NCBI GenBank assembly: GCA_030431695.1
Contig: JAUIIU010000007.1
Span: 1-64,000, forward strand
Reading direction: 5' to 3'
Length of the DNA stretch: 64,000 bases
Source of the DNA: Bacteroidia bacterium
GTDB taxonomy: Bacteria > Bacteroidota > Bacteroidia > Flavobacteriales > Flavobacteriaceae
Part shown: positions 28,952-37,949 of the stretch, piece by piece
How positions within the stretch are numbered: position 1 is the stretch's first letter
Layout: each line of letters begins with the position of its first letter
Program-made: the position numbers and the translations under genes
The notes under the pieces: generated by a model
What the model was told of the DNA's origin: nothing
The model's database searches: none
What the model saw: the letters and a program-made list of their open reading frames with translations, nothing else

Positions 28952-29656
28952 ATGGCCAAACTTCCAATTTTAATGTACCATCATATCTCCCCTGAGACCA
29001 GTTCCGGTCTCACTATGGGAAGTTCCAGGCTGGAAGAACAATTTTCGTGGATCCTTGAACAGGGTTACAGTACCTGGCATTTCGGAGAGTTGGAGCGGCT
29101 TAACCGGCTTCCGAAAGGAAAACACCTGGTCATCACCTTCGATGATGCCTACGTGAGTTTTGCTGAATTTGCCTATCCATTACTTCAGAAATACAACTTG
29201 AAAGCAACGCTTTTCGTACCGCTTGGATTTATTGGAAAGACCGATGAGTGGAATAGTGGTGAATTACCCCTGCTCTCGGCAGAGCAACTCGCGGATTTAG
29301 ATCCGAAACTGGTCGAGTTGGGTTATCATTCGTTCGCGCATCCGAAATATCACGAGATCTCTATTACTGAAGTTTCGGCCGATATGGACAAATGTTATGA
29401 ATCCGTCTCACAATCGGGGCTGAAATTCTCTGATGTGCTGGCCTATCCCTATGGTAAGTTTCCCCGTGAAAAGAGCGCCAATGAGGAATTTGTAGCTATG
29501 CTTGGGAAACGCGGACTCAAATTCGGAGCGAGGATCGGCAACCGGGTTAACACCTTTCCGTTTCCCAAACCATTTGAAGTACAACGTTTGGATATCAAGG
29601 GAGAATACAGCCTGGCAAAATTCAGAAGAAAAGTAAAGTACGGCAAGCTCCTTTAA
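28952..29656 (+). CDS. Polysaccharide deacetylase (NodB homology domain)
   Basis: LPILMYHHISPETSSG; LVITFDDAYVSFAEFAYPLLQKYNLKATLFV; YHSFAHPKYHEI. Confidence 0.85.
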   Translation: MAKLPILMYHHISPETSSGLTMGSSRLEEQFSWILEQGYSTWHFGELERLNRLPKGKHLVITFDDAYVSFAEFAYPLLQKYNLKATLFVPLGFIGKTDEWNSGELPLLSAEQLADLDPKLVELGYHSFAHPKYHEISITEVSADMDKCYESVSQSGLKFSDVLAYPYGKFPREKSANEEFVAMLGKRGLKFGARIGNRVNTFPFPKPFEVQRLDIKGEYSLAKFRRKVKYGKLL

Positions 29657-30396
29657 CGCATTCCTTTGTGCAACAGTTGGAGTTTTACATAGCGCTGAAA
29701 GACCCCGTAAGCATTTACCATGGCCACGCTAAGTCCCGGTATACCATCCCGAAACCCACCTTTCAAGATGTACGACCTGAAAAACCTATAGGACGGTTTG
29801 ATCCAGAGGTGATACCAGGTCGCTTTTTTGCCTTTATCATATAGTTGCTCCGCCTGGTACCAGGCATAGGATTCCTTTTTCTGAATATAAGGCTCCAGCC
29901 CTTTATACGTGAAGTGCAGCATATGATTTTTCAAGATCCCGATACTTCCTTCGCAATGCAACTTTTCGTGTACTGTCCCGGTAAAATGGGCCCCGGCTCG
30001 TTTCACCAGCCTAAGGACATTGTCGCTATGGTGGTAGAGGAACCGGTTCATATAAAAATGCGGGAAATTGATCTTGTAGCCACCGTGCTTCGGATGGGAA
30101 ATGGTCTGTTTGATCTCGTCTTCCAGGGAGTGGGTTACGCGCTCATCTGCGTCGAGGAATAGTACCCAGTCGCCGGTGACGTGTTTCAGCGCATAATTCT
30201 TCTGGGCGGAGAAATTATCAAATTCCCTTTGCAGAACTTTGGTAACATGATGTTCCGCGATCTCGAGTGTCCTGTCTGTGCTGAAGGAATCGATAAGGAC
30301 GATCTCATCGGCGAAAGCCACCGATTTCAGGGCATCTTCAATATAGTCCTCTTCGTTATAGGTAGGAATGATCACCGAAAGCTTGTGCATGCACAA
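29653..30396 (-). CDS. Glycosyltransferase family 2 (WaaE/KdtX-like)
   Basis: LSVIIPTYNEEDYIEDALKSVAFADEIVLIDSFSTDRT...VLFLDADERV. Confidence 0.9.
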   Translation of the reverse strand: MCMHKLSVIIPTYNEEDYIEDALKSVAFADEIVLIDSFSTDRTLEIAEHHVTKVLQREFDNFSAQKNYALKHVTGDWVLFLDADERVTHSLEDEIKQTISHPKHGGYKINFPHFYMNRFLYHHSDNVLRLVKRAGAHFTGTVHEKLHCEGSIGILKNHMLHFTYKGLEPYIQKKESYAWYQAEQLYDKGKKATWYHLWIKPSYRFFRSYILKGGFRDGIPGLSVAMVNAYGVFQRYVKLQLLHKGMR

Positions 30397-30412
30397 ACTT
30401 ACTAAATAACTT

Positions 30413-30420
30413 TATCTTTG
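30413..30420 (+). promoter_or_regulatory. -7 element TATCTTTG, 5 nt upstream of ATG
   Basis: Exact TAnnTTTG match next to start codon at 30426. Confidence 0.5.
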
Positions 30421-30425
30421 CAGCA

Positions 30426-31244
30426 ATGAAAGCGACCGACACTTCCATAATAATCAGCACTTACAATTCACCAGTATGGTTGGAAAAAGTGCTCTTCGGA
30501 TACAACAACCAGACCTACAGGAATTTTGAGATCGTTATTGCCGATGATGGCTCCGGGGAAGAGACAAGGAACCTTATAAAAAGGATATCGGAGGAAGTGT
30601 TCTACCCGATCGTACACGTATGGCATGAGGATGACGGCTTTCAGAAATCGAGGATACTGAATAAGGCTATTAAGCAATGCCGTTCTCCATACATCATCAT
30701 GAGTGACGGAGATTGTATTCCACGAAAGGATTTTGTGGAACAGCATGTAAAGTTCAGGGAGGAAGGATATTTTCTTTCCGGCGGTTACTTTATGTTGCCG
30801 ATGGATATATCGGAGCATATCAGCAGGAATAATATCTATGCGGAAGACTGTTTCGATATCGCCTGGTTGAAGAAGCACGGGCTCAGATCTTCCTTTAAGA
30901 ACAACAAATTGAGCGCAGGGCCCACCCTGGCATCTCTTTTAAATGCTGTAACACCAACAAATGCAAGTTGGAACGGTCATAATGCCAGTGGCTGGAAGGA
31001 AGATATTGTCGCAGTTAATGGTTTCGACGAACGTATGCAGTATGGCGGACAAGATCGTGAACTGGGCGAACGCCTGGTAAATTATGGGCTGAAAAGCAAG
31101 CAGATCCGCTACAACGCTGTCGTGATCCACCTGGATCACCCAAGAGGTTATAAAAACCAGGAATCCATCGATAAGAATCGCGCCATCCGGAAAGAGACGC
31201 GTGATGAGAAGAAAAAATGGACCGATTACGGCATTGAACAGTGA
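30426..31244 (+). CDS. Glycosyltransferase family 2 with C-terminal galactosyltransferase-like region
   Basis: TSIIISTYNSPVWLEKVLFGYNNQTYRNFEIVIADDGSGEET...IMSDGDCIPRKDFV...GFDERMQYGGQDRELGERL. Confidence 0.9.
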   Translation: MKATDTSIIISTYNSPVWLEKVLFGYNNQTYRNFEIVIADDGSGEETRNLIKRISEEVFYPIVHVWHEDDGFQKSRILNKAIKQCRSPYIIMSDGDCIPRKDFVEQHVKFREEGYFLSGGYFMLPMDISEHISRNNIYAEDCFDIAWLKKHGLRSSFKNNKLSAGPTLASLLNAVTPTNASWNGHNASGWKEDIVAVNGFDERMQYGGQDRELGERLVNYGLKSKQIRYNAVVIHLDHPRGYKNQESIDKNRAIRKETRDEKKKWTDYGIEQ

Positions 31245-31823
31245 TCAGGTTTTCCGGTAGGCCGCTACTTTCCAATAGCGCAGTTCCTCGTCTGTCCGTA
31301 CAGTTTCAAACTCAAGTTCCTCGAGTTTCGGATTTTCCCTGAAATACTCCCAGCACCCGATACCTTCCCGGTAAATGGAAACAACGAGTACCCCGTTGTC
31401 GTTGAGTGCATTCAATAAACGATCCATGACATTGATCTTTTCGGAATCGTGGATATAATAGAACACCTCATTCAGGACTATAGCATCGAAGTTGCGTTCC
31501 GGTTTGAATTTTATGGCGTCCGCTGCTAAGAATTCTGAATTCACCAGGTTTCGGGCTTTGGCCTTTTCAACAGAAACACTTGAGAAATCCACCCCGAGAA
31601 AATAACTGTAGCCTCCCTGCATCCGAAGGGTCAGCACACCATCACCACAACCAACATCCAGAACTGAGGGATTTGCAGGGGCATAGTTTGAAATACAGCT
31701 GATGATCTTTTCGTAGCGTTTCGCTTCCTTGTCACTTTCAAGACTGTCCCAGCGACCGCTCTTGTATTGTTTGTTCCAGCGTAGTTTCCTGCGCCAGTGG
31801 TGAAATTTATCGATGAGGTTCAT
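31245..31823 (-). CDS. Class I SAM-dependent methyltransferase
   Basis: PSVLDVGCGDGVLTLRMQGGYSYFLGVDFSSVSVEKAK. Confidence 0.88.
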   Translation of the reverse strand: MNLIDKFHHWRRKLRWNKQYKSGRWDSLESDKEAKRYEKIISCISNYAPANPSVLDVGCGDGVLTLRMQGGYSYFLGVDFSSVSVEKAKARNLVNSEFLAADAIKFKPERNFDAIVLNEVFYYIHDSEKINVMDRLLNALNDNGVLVVSIYREGIGCWEYFRENPKLEELEFETVRTDEELRYWKVAAYRKT

Positions 31824-32904
31824 AGGATTTCCTGGCGTTTTTCAGATGGTGTTCCAAAAATGGTTTCATTTTCCGAAGGATCATCTCCGGGGTTAGTTGT
31901 TCGTACAATTCCTGAGGATTCTCTTCAATGCGCCGGCGTTCCTCCAGCGTAAAACTCTCGAACAGGTCTGGTTTTTCCTCCAGGAGATGTATGGAATCGT
32001 GGGTGACCCCATCCTCGAAACTCGACCAGTGTTCTTTGTTCACATATGGTGAATAGATCGTGAAGGTAGGTTTGTAAAGCGCTTTGGTGATGTGAACACT
32101 GCCGCCTTCATTGGCTACCAAAAGGTCGCATTGGTTCATCAATTTGATGAATCCGCGAATGGAGTCTTCGTAAATATCGAGCTTGATCTGTTCCTTATCC
32201 CGGCATAGATGATAGATCTTGTATGCGTCGTCCTTCTGATGCGGCGCATAGTTAAAGAGGATGGTAGCGTTGTATGTTTCAGTTATATGATTGATCAAAC
32301 GAGCCACATATTCGTATGGCATGGATTTTTGAGGCGTGCTGCCCAGCACCCCCAGCATGATCACGGGTTTTTGTACATCTTTCAGTACACCGTATTTCTT
32401 TTCTTCTGAACTAAGGAAGATCTTCGGCTCGAAATCGGGGTTTTCGATAGGAAAAACCGAATTTACAAGGTTGATACGGTCTTCGATGGCCTTACCACAA
32501 TTCCTCGAACGCTTTTCAAGTAAATTCACCGGGTGGGTGTAGAAAGGAAGATTCAGTTTTTTGTGAGCCCTTTTGAAACCTATGCGGTAGGTTGCCCTGC
32601 TGGACAGGCACATCATCCGACTCTGGAACTTGGAATACGGGTCGAAGATGATGTCGTACTTTGATTTCCGAACCTTTTTCAGGGTTTTGAGCAGATTGGG
32701 GATCTTCTTGAGCTTTTTCTCCTTGACATGGATGATCTGGTCGATATTGGGGTTATTGACCAGGACCCCGGCTGTATAATCGTACACAAAATAGGTTATA
32801 TGGCTTTTAGGGAACAGCTTTTTGATATTATTCGCAATTACTGAGCTGATCAGCACGTCGCCAATTCTTTTATTCTGTATTACGAGTATTTTCTTTGGTT
32901 GCAT
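31807..32904 (-). CDS. Glycosyltransferase family 9 (ADP-heptose:LPS heptosyltransferase-like)
   Basis: MQPKKILVIQNKRIGDVLISSVIANNIKKLFPKSHITYFVYD...LVANEGGSVHITKAL; start set at 32904. Confidence 0.88.
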   Translation of the reverse strand: MQPKKILVIQNKRIGDVLISSVIANNIKKLFPKSHITYFVYDYTAGVLVNNPNIDQIIHVKEKKLKKIPNLLKTLKKVRKSKYDIIFDPYSKFQSRMMCLSSRATYRIGFKRAHKKLNLPFYTHPVNLLEKRSRNCGKAIEDRINLVNSVFPIENPDFEPKIFLSSEEKKYGVLKDVQKPVIMLGVLGSTPQKSMPYEYVARLINHITETYNATILFNYAPHQKDDAYKIYHLCRDKEQIKLDIYEDSIRGFIKLMNQCDLLVANEGGSVHITKALYKPTFTIYSPYVNKEHWSSFEDGVTHDSIHLLEEKPDLFESFTLEERRRIEENPQELYEQLTPEMILRKMKPFLEHHLKNARKSYEPHR

Positions 32905-32949
32905 TACCTTCGCAAAGTATCTCTTTTTTCGAAGGTAATAAAATTTAGT

Positions 32950-33717
32950 ATGTCCGTGTCTTTTGTGGTACATCCCGATTTTGAGCATATAAAACCGAAG
33001 CTGCAGAAAGCGATCTCGCGTTTTGCGGAGAATGAGGATTATATTGTTCGGGAGGGAAGGAATACGATCAAGAAACTTGAGATCGACGGCGAGCATTTCA
33101 CGATAAAAAAGTTTAAAACTCCCGGACTTTTCCAGGGGCTGGTGTATCGTTTTCTTCGGAAAAGTAAAGCGAGGCGCTCTTTCGAATACGCCAACCGTCT
33201 ACTGGACCTTGGGATCAACACGCCTTTCCCGGTCTGTTATTCCGAAGCCTATTCAGCAGGACTGAAAGAGAGCTATTACATTAGCCGCTATGTGAATTAC
33301 GACTTCGACTTCCGCGTTCTCAATCACAACCCAAAATGGCCGGATCGGGATGAAATACTCCGGCAGGTAGCCGAGTTCACCTTCAGGTTGCATGAGAACA
33401 ATGTGAATTTCCTGGATCATTCCCCGGGCAATACACTAATTGTCGATAAGGGGGATGGTCGATTTGAGTTTTACCTTATAGACCTGAATCGTATGCGATT
33501 CGAGCCTATGTCCTTCGAAAAGCGCATGCGGAACTTTCGACGCCTGTGGCTTTCCAAGCATATGATCAACGTCATGGCCGAAATCTACGCCAACTTATCG
33601 AACAATACCTACGAGCTTACGCATTCACTCATGACAAAATACAGCAGGGCGTTTCAGAAGAAAGTAAATGCTAAAAAGGTGAGGAAGAGACGAAGGAATC
33701 GTGGAAATTCCAAATAA
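32950..33717 (+). CDS. LPS (Kdo/WaaP/InaA-like) kinase family protein
   Basis: HFTIKKFKTP; FRLHENNVNFLDHSPGNTLI catalytic loop; YLIDLNRM metal-binding motif. Confidence 0.8.
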   Translation: MSVSFVVHPDFEHIKPKLQKAISRFAENEDYIVREGRNTIKKLEIDGEHFTIKKFKTPGLFQGLVYRFLRKSKARRSFEYANRLLDLGINTPFPVCYSEAYSAGLKESYYISRYVNYDFDFRVLNHNPKWPDRDEILRQVAEFTFRLHENNVNFLDHSPGNTLIVDKGDGRFEFYLIDLNRMRFEPMSFEKRMRNFRRLWLSKHMINVMAEIYANLSNNTYELTHSLMTKYSRAFQKKVNAKKVRKRRRNRGNSK

Positions 33718-33810
33718 CAATAATCATATTACAAATAAATATCAGGAACCAAATATCAGATTTGAGTGTTGGTATTTATGTTTTGGAACTTATTTGATTT
33801 TTGGAAATTG
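33706..33810. repeat. Imperfect AT-rich inverted repeat between convergent genes
   Basis: AATTCCAAATAACAATAA at left against TTATTTGATTTTTGGAAATT at right. Confidence 0.4.
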
Positions 33811-33824
33811 CAATTTGGGTTTTC

Positions 33825-34640
33825 CTAAACTGCAACATTATACTCCCTCAAAGCATCATTTAGAGAGGTCTTCTTGTTAGTGCTTTCCTTGCGTTTCCCA
33901 ATGATCAGGGCACAGGGTACGTTGAATTCTCCGGCCGGGAATTTTTTGGAATAGCTCCCCGGTATAACAACAGATCTTGCAGGCACCCTTCCTTTCGTTT
34001 CTACAGCAGTATCCCCGGTAACATCTATGATCTTGGTAGAGGCAGTGAGAACCACATTTGCGCCAAGCACAGCTTCTTTTTCCACACGAACACCTTCTAC
34101 AACGATACATCGTGAACCGATAAAGCAGTTGTCCTCGATGATCACAGGTGCTGCCTGCAATGGCTCCAAAACGCCACCGATTCCCACACCGCCACTAAGG
34201 TGTACATTCTTCCCGATCTGGGCACAACTCCCAACCGTAGCCCAGGTATCGACCATGGTTCCTTCGTCCACGTATGCCCCGATATTCACATAACTTGGCA
34301 TCATGATCACGCCTCTTGAAATGTACGCACCATGACGCGCTACGGCATGCGGAACCACACGAATTCCCTTTGATTCGTAGCCTTTTTTGAGCGGGATCTT
34401 GTCGTGGTATTCGAAGATGCCGGCCTCCATGGTTTCCATTTTCTGAATGGGAAAGTAAAGCACCACCGCCTTTTTCACCCATTCGTTCACCTGCCAGCCA
34501 TCGTCGGTTGGTTCGGCACAACGGAGTTCGCCTTCATCACAGAGGCGGACGACTTCTCGTATAGCATTAATGGTTTCCTGATCGGTTAACAGGGAGCGGT
34601 CGTCCCAGGCCTTTTCAATGATATTCTGGAGGTTGGTCAT
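33825..34640 (-). CDS. dapD: 2,3,4,5-tetrahydropyridine-2,6-dicarboxylate N-succinyltransferase
   Basis: VVPHAVARHGAYISRGVIMMPSYVNIGAYVDEGTMVDTWATVGSCAQIGKNVHLSGGVGIGGVLEP. Confidence 0.95.
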   Translation of the reverse strand: MTNLQNIIEKAWDDRSLLTDQETINAIREVVRLCDEGELRCAEPTDDGWQVNEWVKKAVVLYFPIQKMETMEAGIFEYHDKIPLKKGYESKGIRVVPHAVARHGAYISRGVIMMPSYVNIGAYVDEGTMVDTWATVGSCAQIGKNVHLSGGVGIGGVLEPLQAAPVIIEDNCFIGSRCIVVEGVRVEKEAVLGANVVLTASTKIIDVTGDTAVETKGRVPARSVVIPGSYSKKFPAGEFNVPCALIIGKRKESTNKKTSLNDALREYNVAV

Positions 34641-34718
34641 GGAATTTTTCAGTTTTAACAAAGATACAGCCAGATATTAAATCCGTTGTAAATTTTAGCA
34701 TACTATTTAACAAATCGG

Positions 34719-34726
34719 TATTTTTG
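34719..34726 (+). promoter_or_regulatory. -7 element TATTTTTG, 8 nt upstream of ruvX ATG
   Basis: Exact TAnnTTTG match. Confidence 0.5.
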
Positions 34727-34734
34727 CGCCAGCA

Positions 34735-35148
34735 ATGGGTCGTATACTGGCATTAGACTACGGAACCAGGCGCACGGGGATAGCGGTGACGGACGAACTT
34801 CAGATCATCGCCTCCGGACTCACCACGGTTTCAACAGACGAGCTTCTGTCTTATCTCGCAAATTATTTTTCCGAAGAGACCGTAGAACTGCTGCTTGTTG
34901 GCGAACCAAAGCAGAAAGACGGTACGCACAGTGCCGTGGAAGAAGAAATACAAAAATTCCTGGAGGAGTTCGGCAAGCAATTTCCCGATATGGAGGTGAA
35001 GCGTGTGGATGAGCGGTTCAGCAGTAAGATGGCGTTTCAGACGATGATAGACGGCGGACTCAAAAAGAAGAAGCGAAAGGACAAAGGATTGATTGACGAG
35101 ATCAGTGCGACTATCTTGCTTCGGGATTTTTTGAATTATAGAACATAG
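34735..35148 (+). CDS. ruvX: Putative Holliday junction resolvase / pre-16S rRNA nuclease (YqgF/RuvX)
   Basis: MGRILALDYGTRRTGIAVTDELQIIASGL...VKRVDERFSSKMA. Confidence 0.93.
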   Translation: MGRILALDYGTRRTGIAVTDELQIIASGLTTVSTDELLSYLANYFSEETVELLLVGEPKQKDGTHSAVEEEIQKFLEEFGKQFPDMEVKRVDERFSSKMAFQTMIDGGLKKKKRKDKGLIDEISATILLRDFLNYRT

Positions 35149-35152
35149 ATTT

Positions 35153-35281
35153 TTAGATGGTTAGATATTTGGATTGTTGGATTTTTGGATTTTTAGATTG
35201 TTGGATTTTTGGATTGGTGGAATATGAGGGAGGTAGGTTCAGCTGATTTTTACCACAACCCACAACCCACAACCGACAACC
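35153..35281 (+). repeat. Two-part tandem repeat locus 2: eight 8-bp units then four 7-bp units
   Basis: TTAGATGG TTAGATAT TTGGATTG TTGGATTT TTGGATTT TTAGATTG TTGGATTT TTGGATTG (35153-35216); CACAACC x3 + GACAACC (35254-35281). Confidence 0.9.
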
Positions 35282-35318
35282 TACATCTAACCACAAACCC
35301 TTAACGATAGTAACTTAA

Positions 35319-35909
35319 ATGATATTACCAATTGTTGCATATGGAGATCCGGTACTTCGCCAAAAAGCAAATGAAATAGGAAAGGATTATCCGAAATTCG
35401 ATGAATTGCTCGAGAATATGTTCGAGACCATGTATGGTGCCAGGGGAATTGGCCTTGCGGCTCCGCAGGTTGGCTTGCCGATTCGTCTTTTTATAGTAGA
35501 TGCAACACCTTTCGAGGATGATGATGATCTTTCTGAAGAGGAACGTGAATTCTGTTCCACCTTCAGGCAGGTATTCATCAATGCGAAGATAATTGAAGAA
35601 GAAGGTGATGAGTGGGCATTTAACGAAGGCTGCCTGAGTATCCCAGATATCAACGAAGATGTGTTTCGCCAGCCGCAGATCACCCTGGAATACCTAGATG
35701 AGAACTTCGAGAAACATACAAAGACTTTCGACGGGATCGTTGCCAGGATCATTCAGCATGAATACGATCACATCGAAGGAATCCTCTTTACCGATAAACT
35801 ATCTCCCCTGAAAAAACGTTTGATCAAAGGAAAGCTTGCAAATATCTCGAAAGGCAAGATCGACGTTTCCTATCGCATGCGATTTCCCAATGCAAAAAAG
35901 AAACGTTAA
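35319..35909 (+). CDS. def: Peptide deformylase
   Basis: GIGLAAPQVGLPIRLFIVD; EGCLSIP; QHEYDHIEGILF. Confidence 0.97.
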   Translation: MILPIVAYGDPVLRQKANEIGKDYPKFDELLENMFETMYGARGIGLAAPQVGLPIRLFIVDATPFEDDDDLSEEEREFCSTFRQVFINAKIIEEEGDEWAFNEGCLSIPDINEDVFRQPQITLEYLDENFEKHTKTFDGIVARIIQHEYDHIEGILFTDKLSPLKKRLIKGKLANISKGKIDVSYRMRFPNAKKKR

Positions 35910-35969
35910 GGGCCTTGCATAACTAAAAGTTTGAGTAGATATTTGCGGCCGTAAATTGGAATCAAAACG

Positions 35970-36380
35970 ATGAGCTTAGAAAAAATCCTCTCTATTTCCG
36001 GTAAACCGGGTCTTTATGAACTCAAGGCACAAACCCGTGGTGGTTTCCTGGCCGAATCCCTTATCGACGGTAAAAAGATCAGTGTTAGCGGTCGCCATAA
36101 TGTAAGCTTACTTTCCGAGATCGCCATCTACACACTTACCGAAGAGGTTCCCCTTGGAAAGGTTTTTTCCAAGATTTCCGAAAAGGAAAACGGCGGTCCC
36201 GCCATCAACCACAAATCTTCAAAAGATCAACTGGAAGAGTACTTTTTCGAAGTATTACCAGACTATGATGAAGATCGCGTCTATGCCAGCGACATCAAGA
36301 AAGTGGTGCAGTGGTATAACCTGCTTCAGAAGAACGGGGTTACTGAATTCACTCCTGAAGATAATTCAGAGGAGGAATAG
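35970..36380 (+). CDS. DUF5606 family protein
   Basis: MSLEKILSISGKPGLYELKAQTRGGFLAESLIDGKKISVSGRHNVSLLSEIAIYT; position after def. Confidence 0.85.
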   Translation: MSLEKILSISGKPGLYELKAQTRGGFLAESLIDGKKISVSGRHNVSLLSEIAIYTLTEEVPLGKVFSKISEKENGGPAINHKSSKDQLEEYFFEVLPDYDEDRVYASDIKKVVQWYNLLQKNGVTEFTPEDNSEEE

Positions 36381-37838
36381 TTAGTGAACTAGAATCCTTT
36401 TAACAACTTCTGAATTTCCAAATTGTAATTTCAATAGATAAACCCCTGAGTCTAAACTCACATCCCATTTTACAGACTGTGTATTGTCAAAGTTATCAGA
36501 TTTCAACATTCGACCTTGAACATCATAAAGACTTATATCTAAATCCAGAACCACATAACCAAGGTCAATAGTTATTTGATTATTGACTGGAATTGGATAG
36601 ATTGATATCTCATTATTAGGTATAGCAGTATATCCGAGCACATTGTCATTGCCGTAGACTCTTATTTGCCCACCGTTAAATCCTCCATCATCATTATTTG
36701 GTGACCCAATGGCAATGATACTGCCGTTGTTGCTCATCGAAACTGTATTGCCGGAAATGTCGTCAATATCCTCCCCAATAATAGAATCCCCAACCTGAAC
36801 CCAGTTGTTGTTAAAAAATCTGTAGACATTAGCATAACCCTTACCTGAAATATTTCCTGTCCCAGGCACAACCTGACGCGCACCAACGACCATAAACTCT
36901 CCATTGTCGCTAAAATCAACTGCTGAACCAAAATTATCATACTCTTCTGGACCGATAAGTGTCTGACCTATTTGTGTCCAAGAGTCTCCAATATATTCGA
37001 AAGTCTCAACGATCCCGTCATTAAGTAAATTCCAATTGTAGCCCGGTGAACCTACAGCAACAATGTTTCCTTCGGAATTCATCGCCAATCCAACACCTTT
37101 ATTACCGTTCGGGGCGGAATCACCAAGTAAATCCTGCCCTTTTTGAATCCAACTATTGGATTGAAGCTCATAGATCCTTGTAAGCCCAATATTTTCCCCA
37201 TTTGGGCTTTGGTACCCGATGGACTGAACTGCTATACTCGATCCAGAATCGTTAATGGCTACTCTAAAGCCAAGTTGATCCTGGTTTTCACCAATTATTG
37301 ATTGACCAAGTTGAATCCAGTCACTTCCATTGAATTCATAAACTTCGACTAGACCAGTTTCAAAAATAGGGGGGCTATCATACCCGGTTGATGAGCCTAC
37401 TATCCTGTTCCCAGAAGCATTTAATGCAACAGAATGACCAAACTCACTAATGGCTATACCCGTGATATTGCCACCAAGTTGATTCCAGCTCGTCCCATCG
37501 TACTCGTACACTCTTAATGAGTTTTCATCGAGAACTCCGATTCCAATTATGTCTCCGATTTCATTCAAACTTATTGAAAAACCCAAACCCAAATTCAATC
37601 CACCGGAGTCTATGGTATTACCGAGTTGTTGCCAATCAGTTCCATCGTATTCGTAAATACTCACTTCATTTACAATAGAACTACCTACAGCCATAATTGT
37701 ACCATCTCCATTTAAATCGAGAGTTCTTCCATATCGCCTATTAATATCACCTTCTACATCGTTGCCAAGTTGCTCCCATTGCCCGTAAGTTGCTGCAAAT
37801 GAAAATATTGTAAATAAAAAAAGAAAGGTATTTTTCAT
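36381..37838 (-). CDS. Secreted seven-repeat (predicted beta-propeller) protein with T9SS type A sorting domain
   Basis: Signal peptide; seven W-x-Q-x-G...YEYDG-type repeats; C-terminal ISIYPIPVNNQITIDL...GVYLLKLQFGNSEVVKRILVH. Confidence 0.88.
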   Translation of the reverse strand: MKNTFLFLFTIFSFAATYGQWEQLGNDVEGDINRRYGRTLDLNGDGTIMAVGSSIVNEVSIYEYDGTDWQQLGNTIDSGGLNLGLGFSISLNEIGDIIGIGVLDENSLRVYEYDGTSWNQLGGNITGIAISEFGHSVALNASGNRIVGSSTGYDSPPIFETGLVEVYEFNGSDWIQLGQSIIGENQDQLGFRVAINDSGSSIAVQSIGYQSPNGENIGLTRIYELQSNSWIQKGQDLLGDSAPNGNKGVGLAMNSEGNIVAVGSPGYNWNLLNDGIVETFEYIGDSWTQIGQTLIGPEEYDNFGSAVDFSDNGEFMVVGARQVVPGTGNISGKGYANVYRFFNNNWVQVGDSIIGEDIDDISGNTVSMSNNGSIIAIGSPNNDDGGFNGGQIRVYGNDNVLGYTAIPNNEISIYPIPVNNQITIDLGYVVLDLDISLYDVQGRMLKSDNFDNTQSVKWDVSLDSGVYLLKLQFGNSEVVKRILVH

Positions 37839-37937
37839 AGGATTGCCTGTTGGAGATTTGGTTAAATATAGTATTAAAAATTGAGGAATTGTTAATCAAT
37901 TTTAATAACTCTTTTTACTTCTGAAATGCTTTTGATT

Positions 37938-37945
37938 TAGCTTTG
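37938..37945 (+). promoter_or_regulatory. -7 element TAGCTTTG, 4 nt upstream of mazG ATG
   Basis: Exact TAnnTTTG match. Confidence 0.5.
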
Positions 37946-37949
37946 TTCC

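Noticed and set aside
32905-33096. N-terminal extension of the GT9 ORF overlapping the kinase gene on the other strand
   Set aside because: The GT9 fold starts at MQPKKILVIQNKRIGD (32904), leaving a short divergent promoter region before 32950.
25828-33717. Novel defence island or biosynthetic gene cluster
   Set aside because: All members match envelope glycan assembly functions; no nuclease, TIR, helicase or NRPS/PKS components present.
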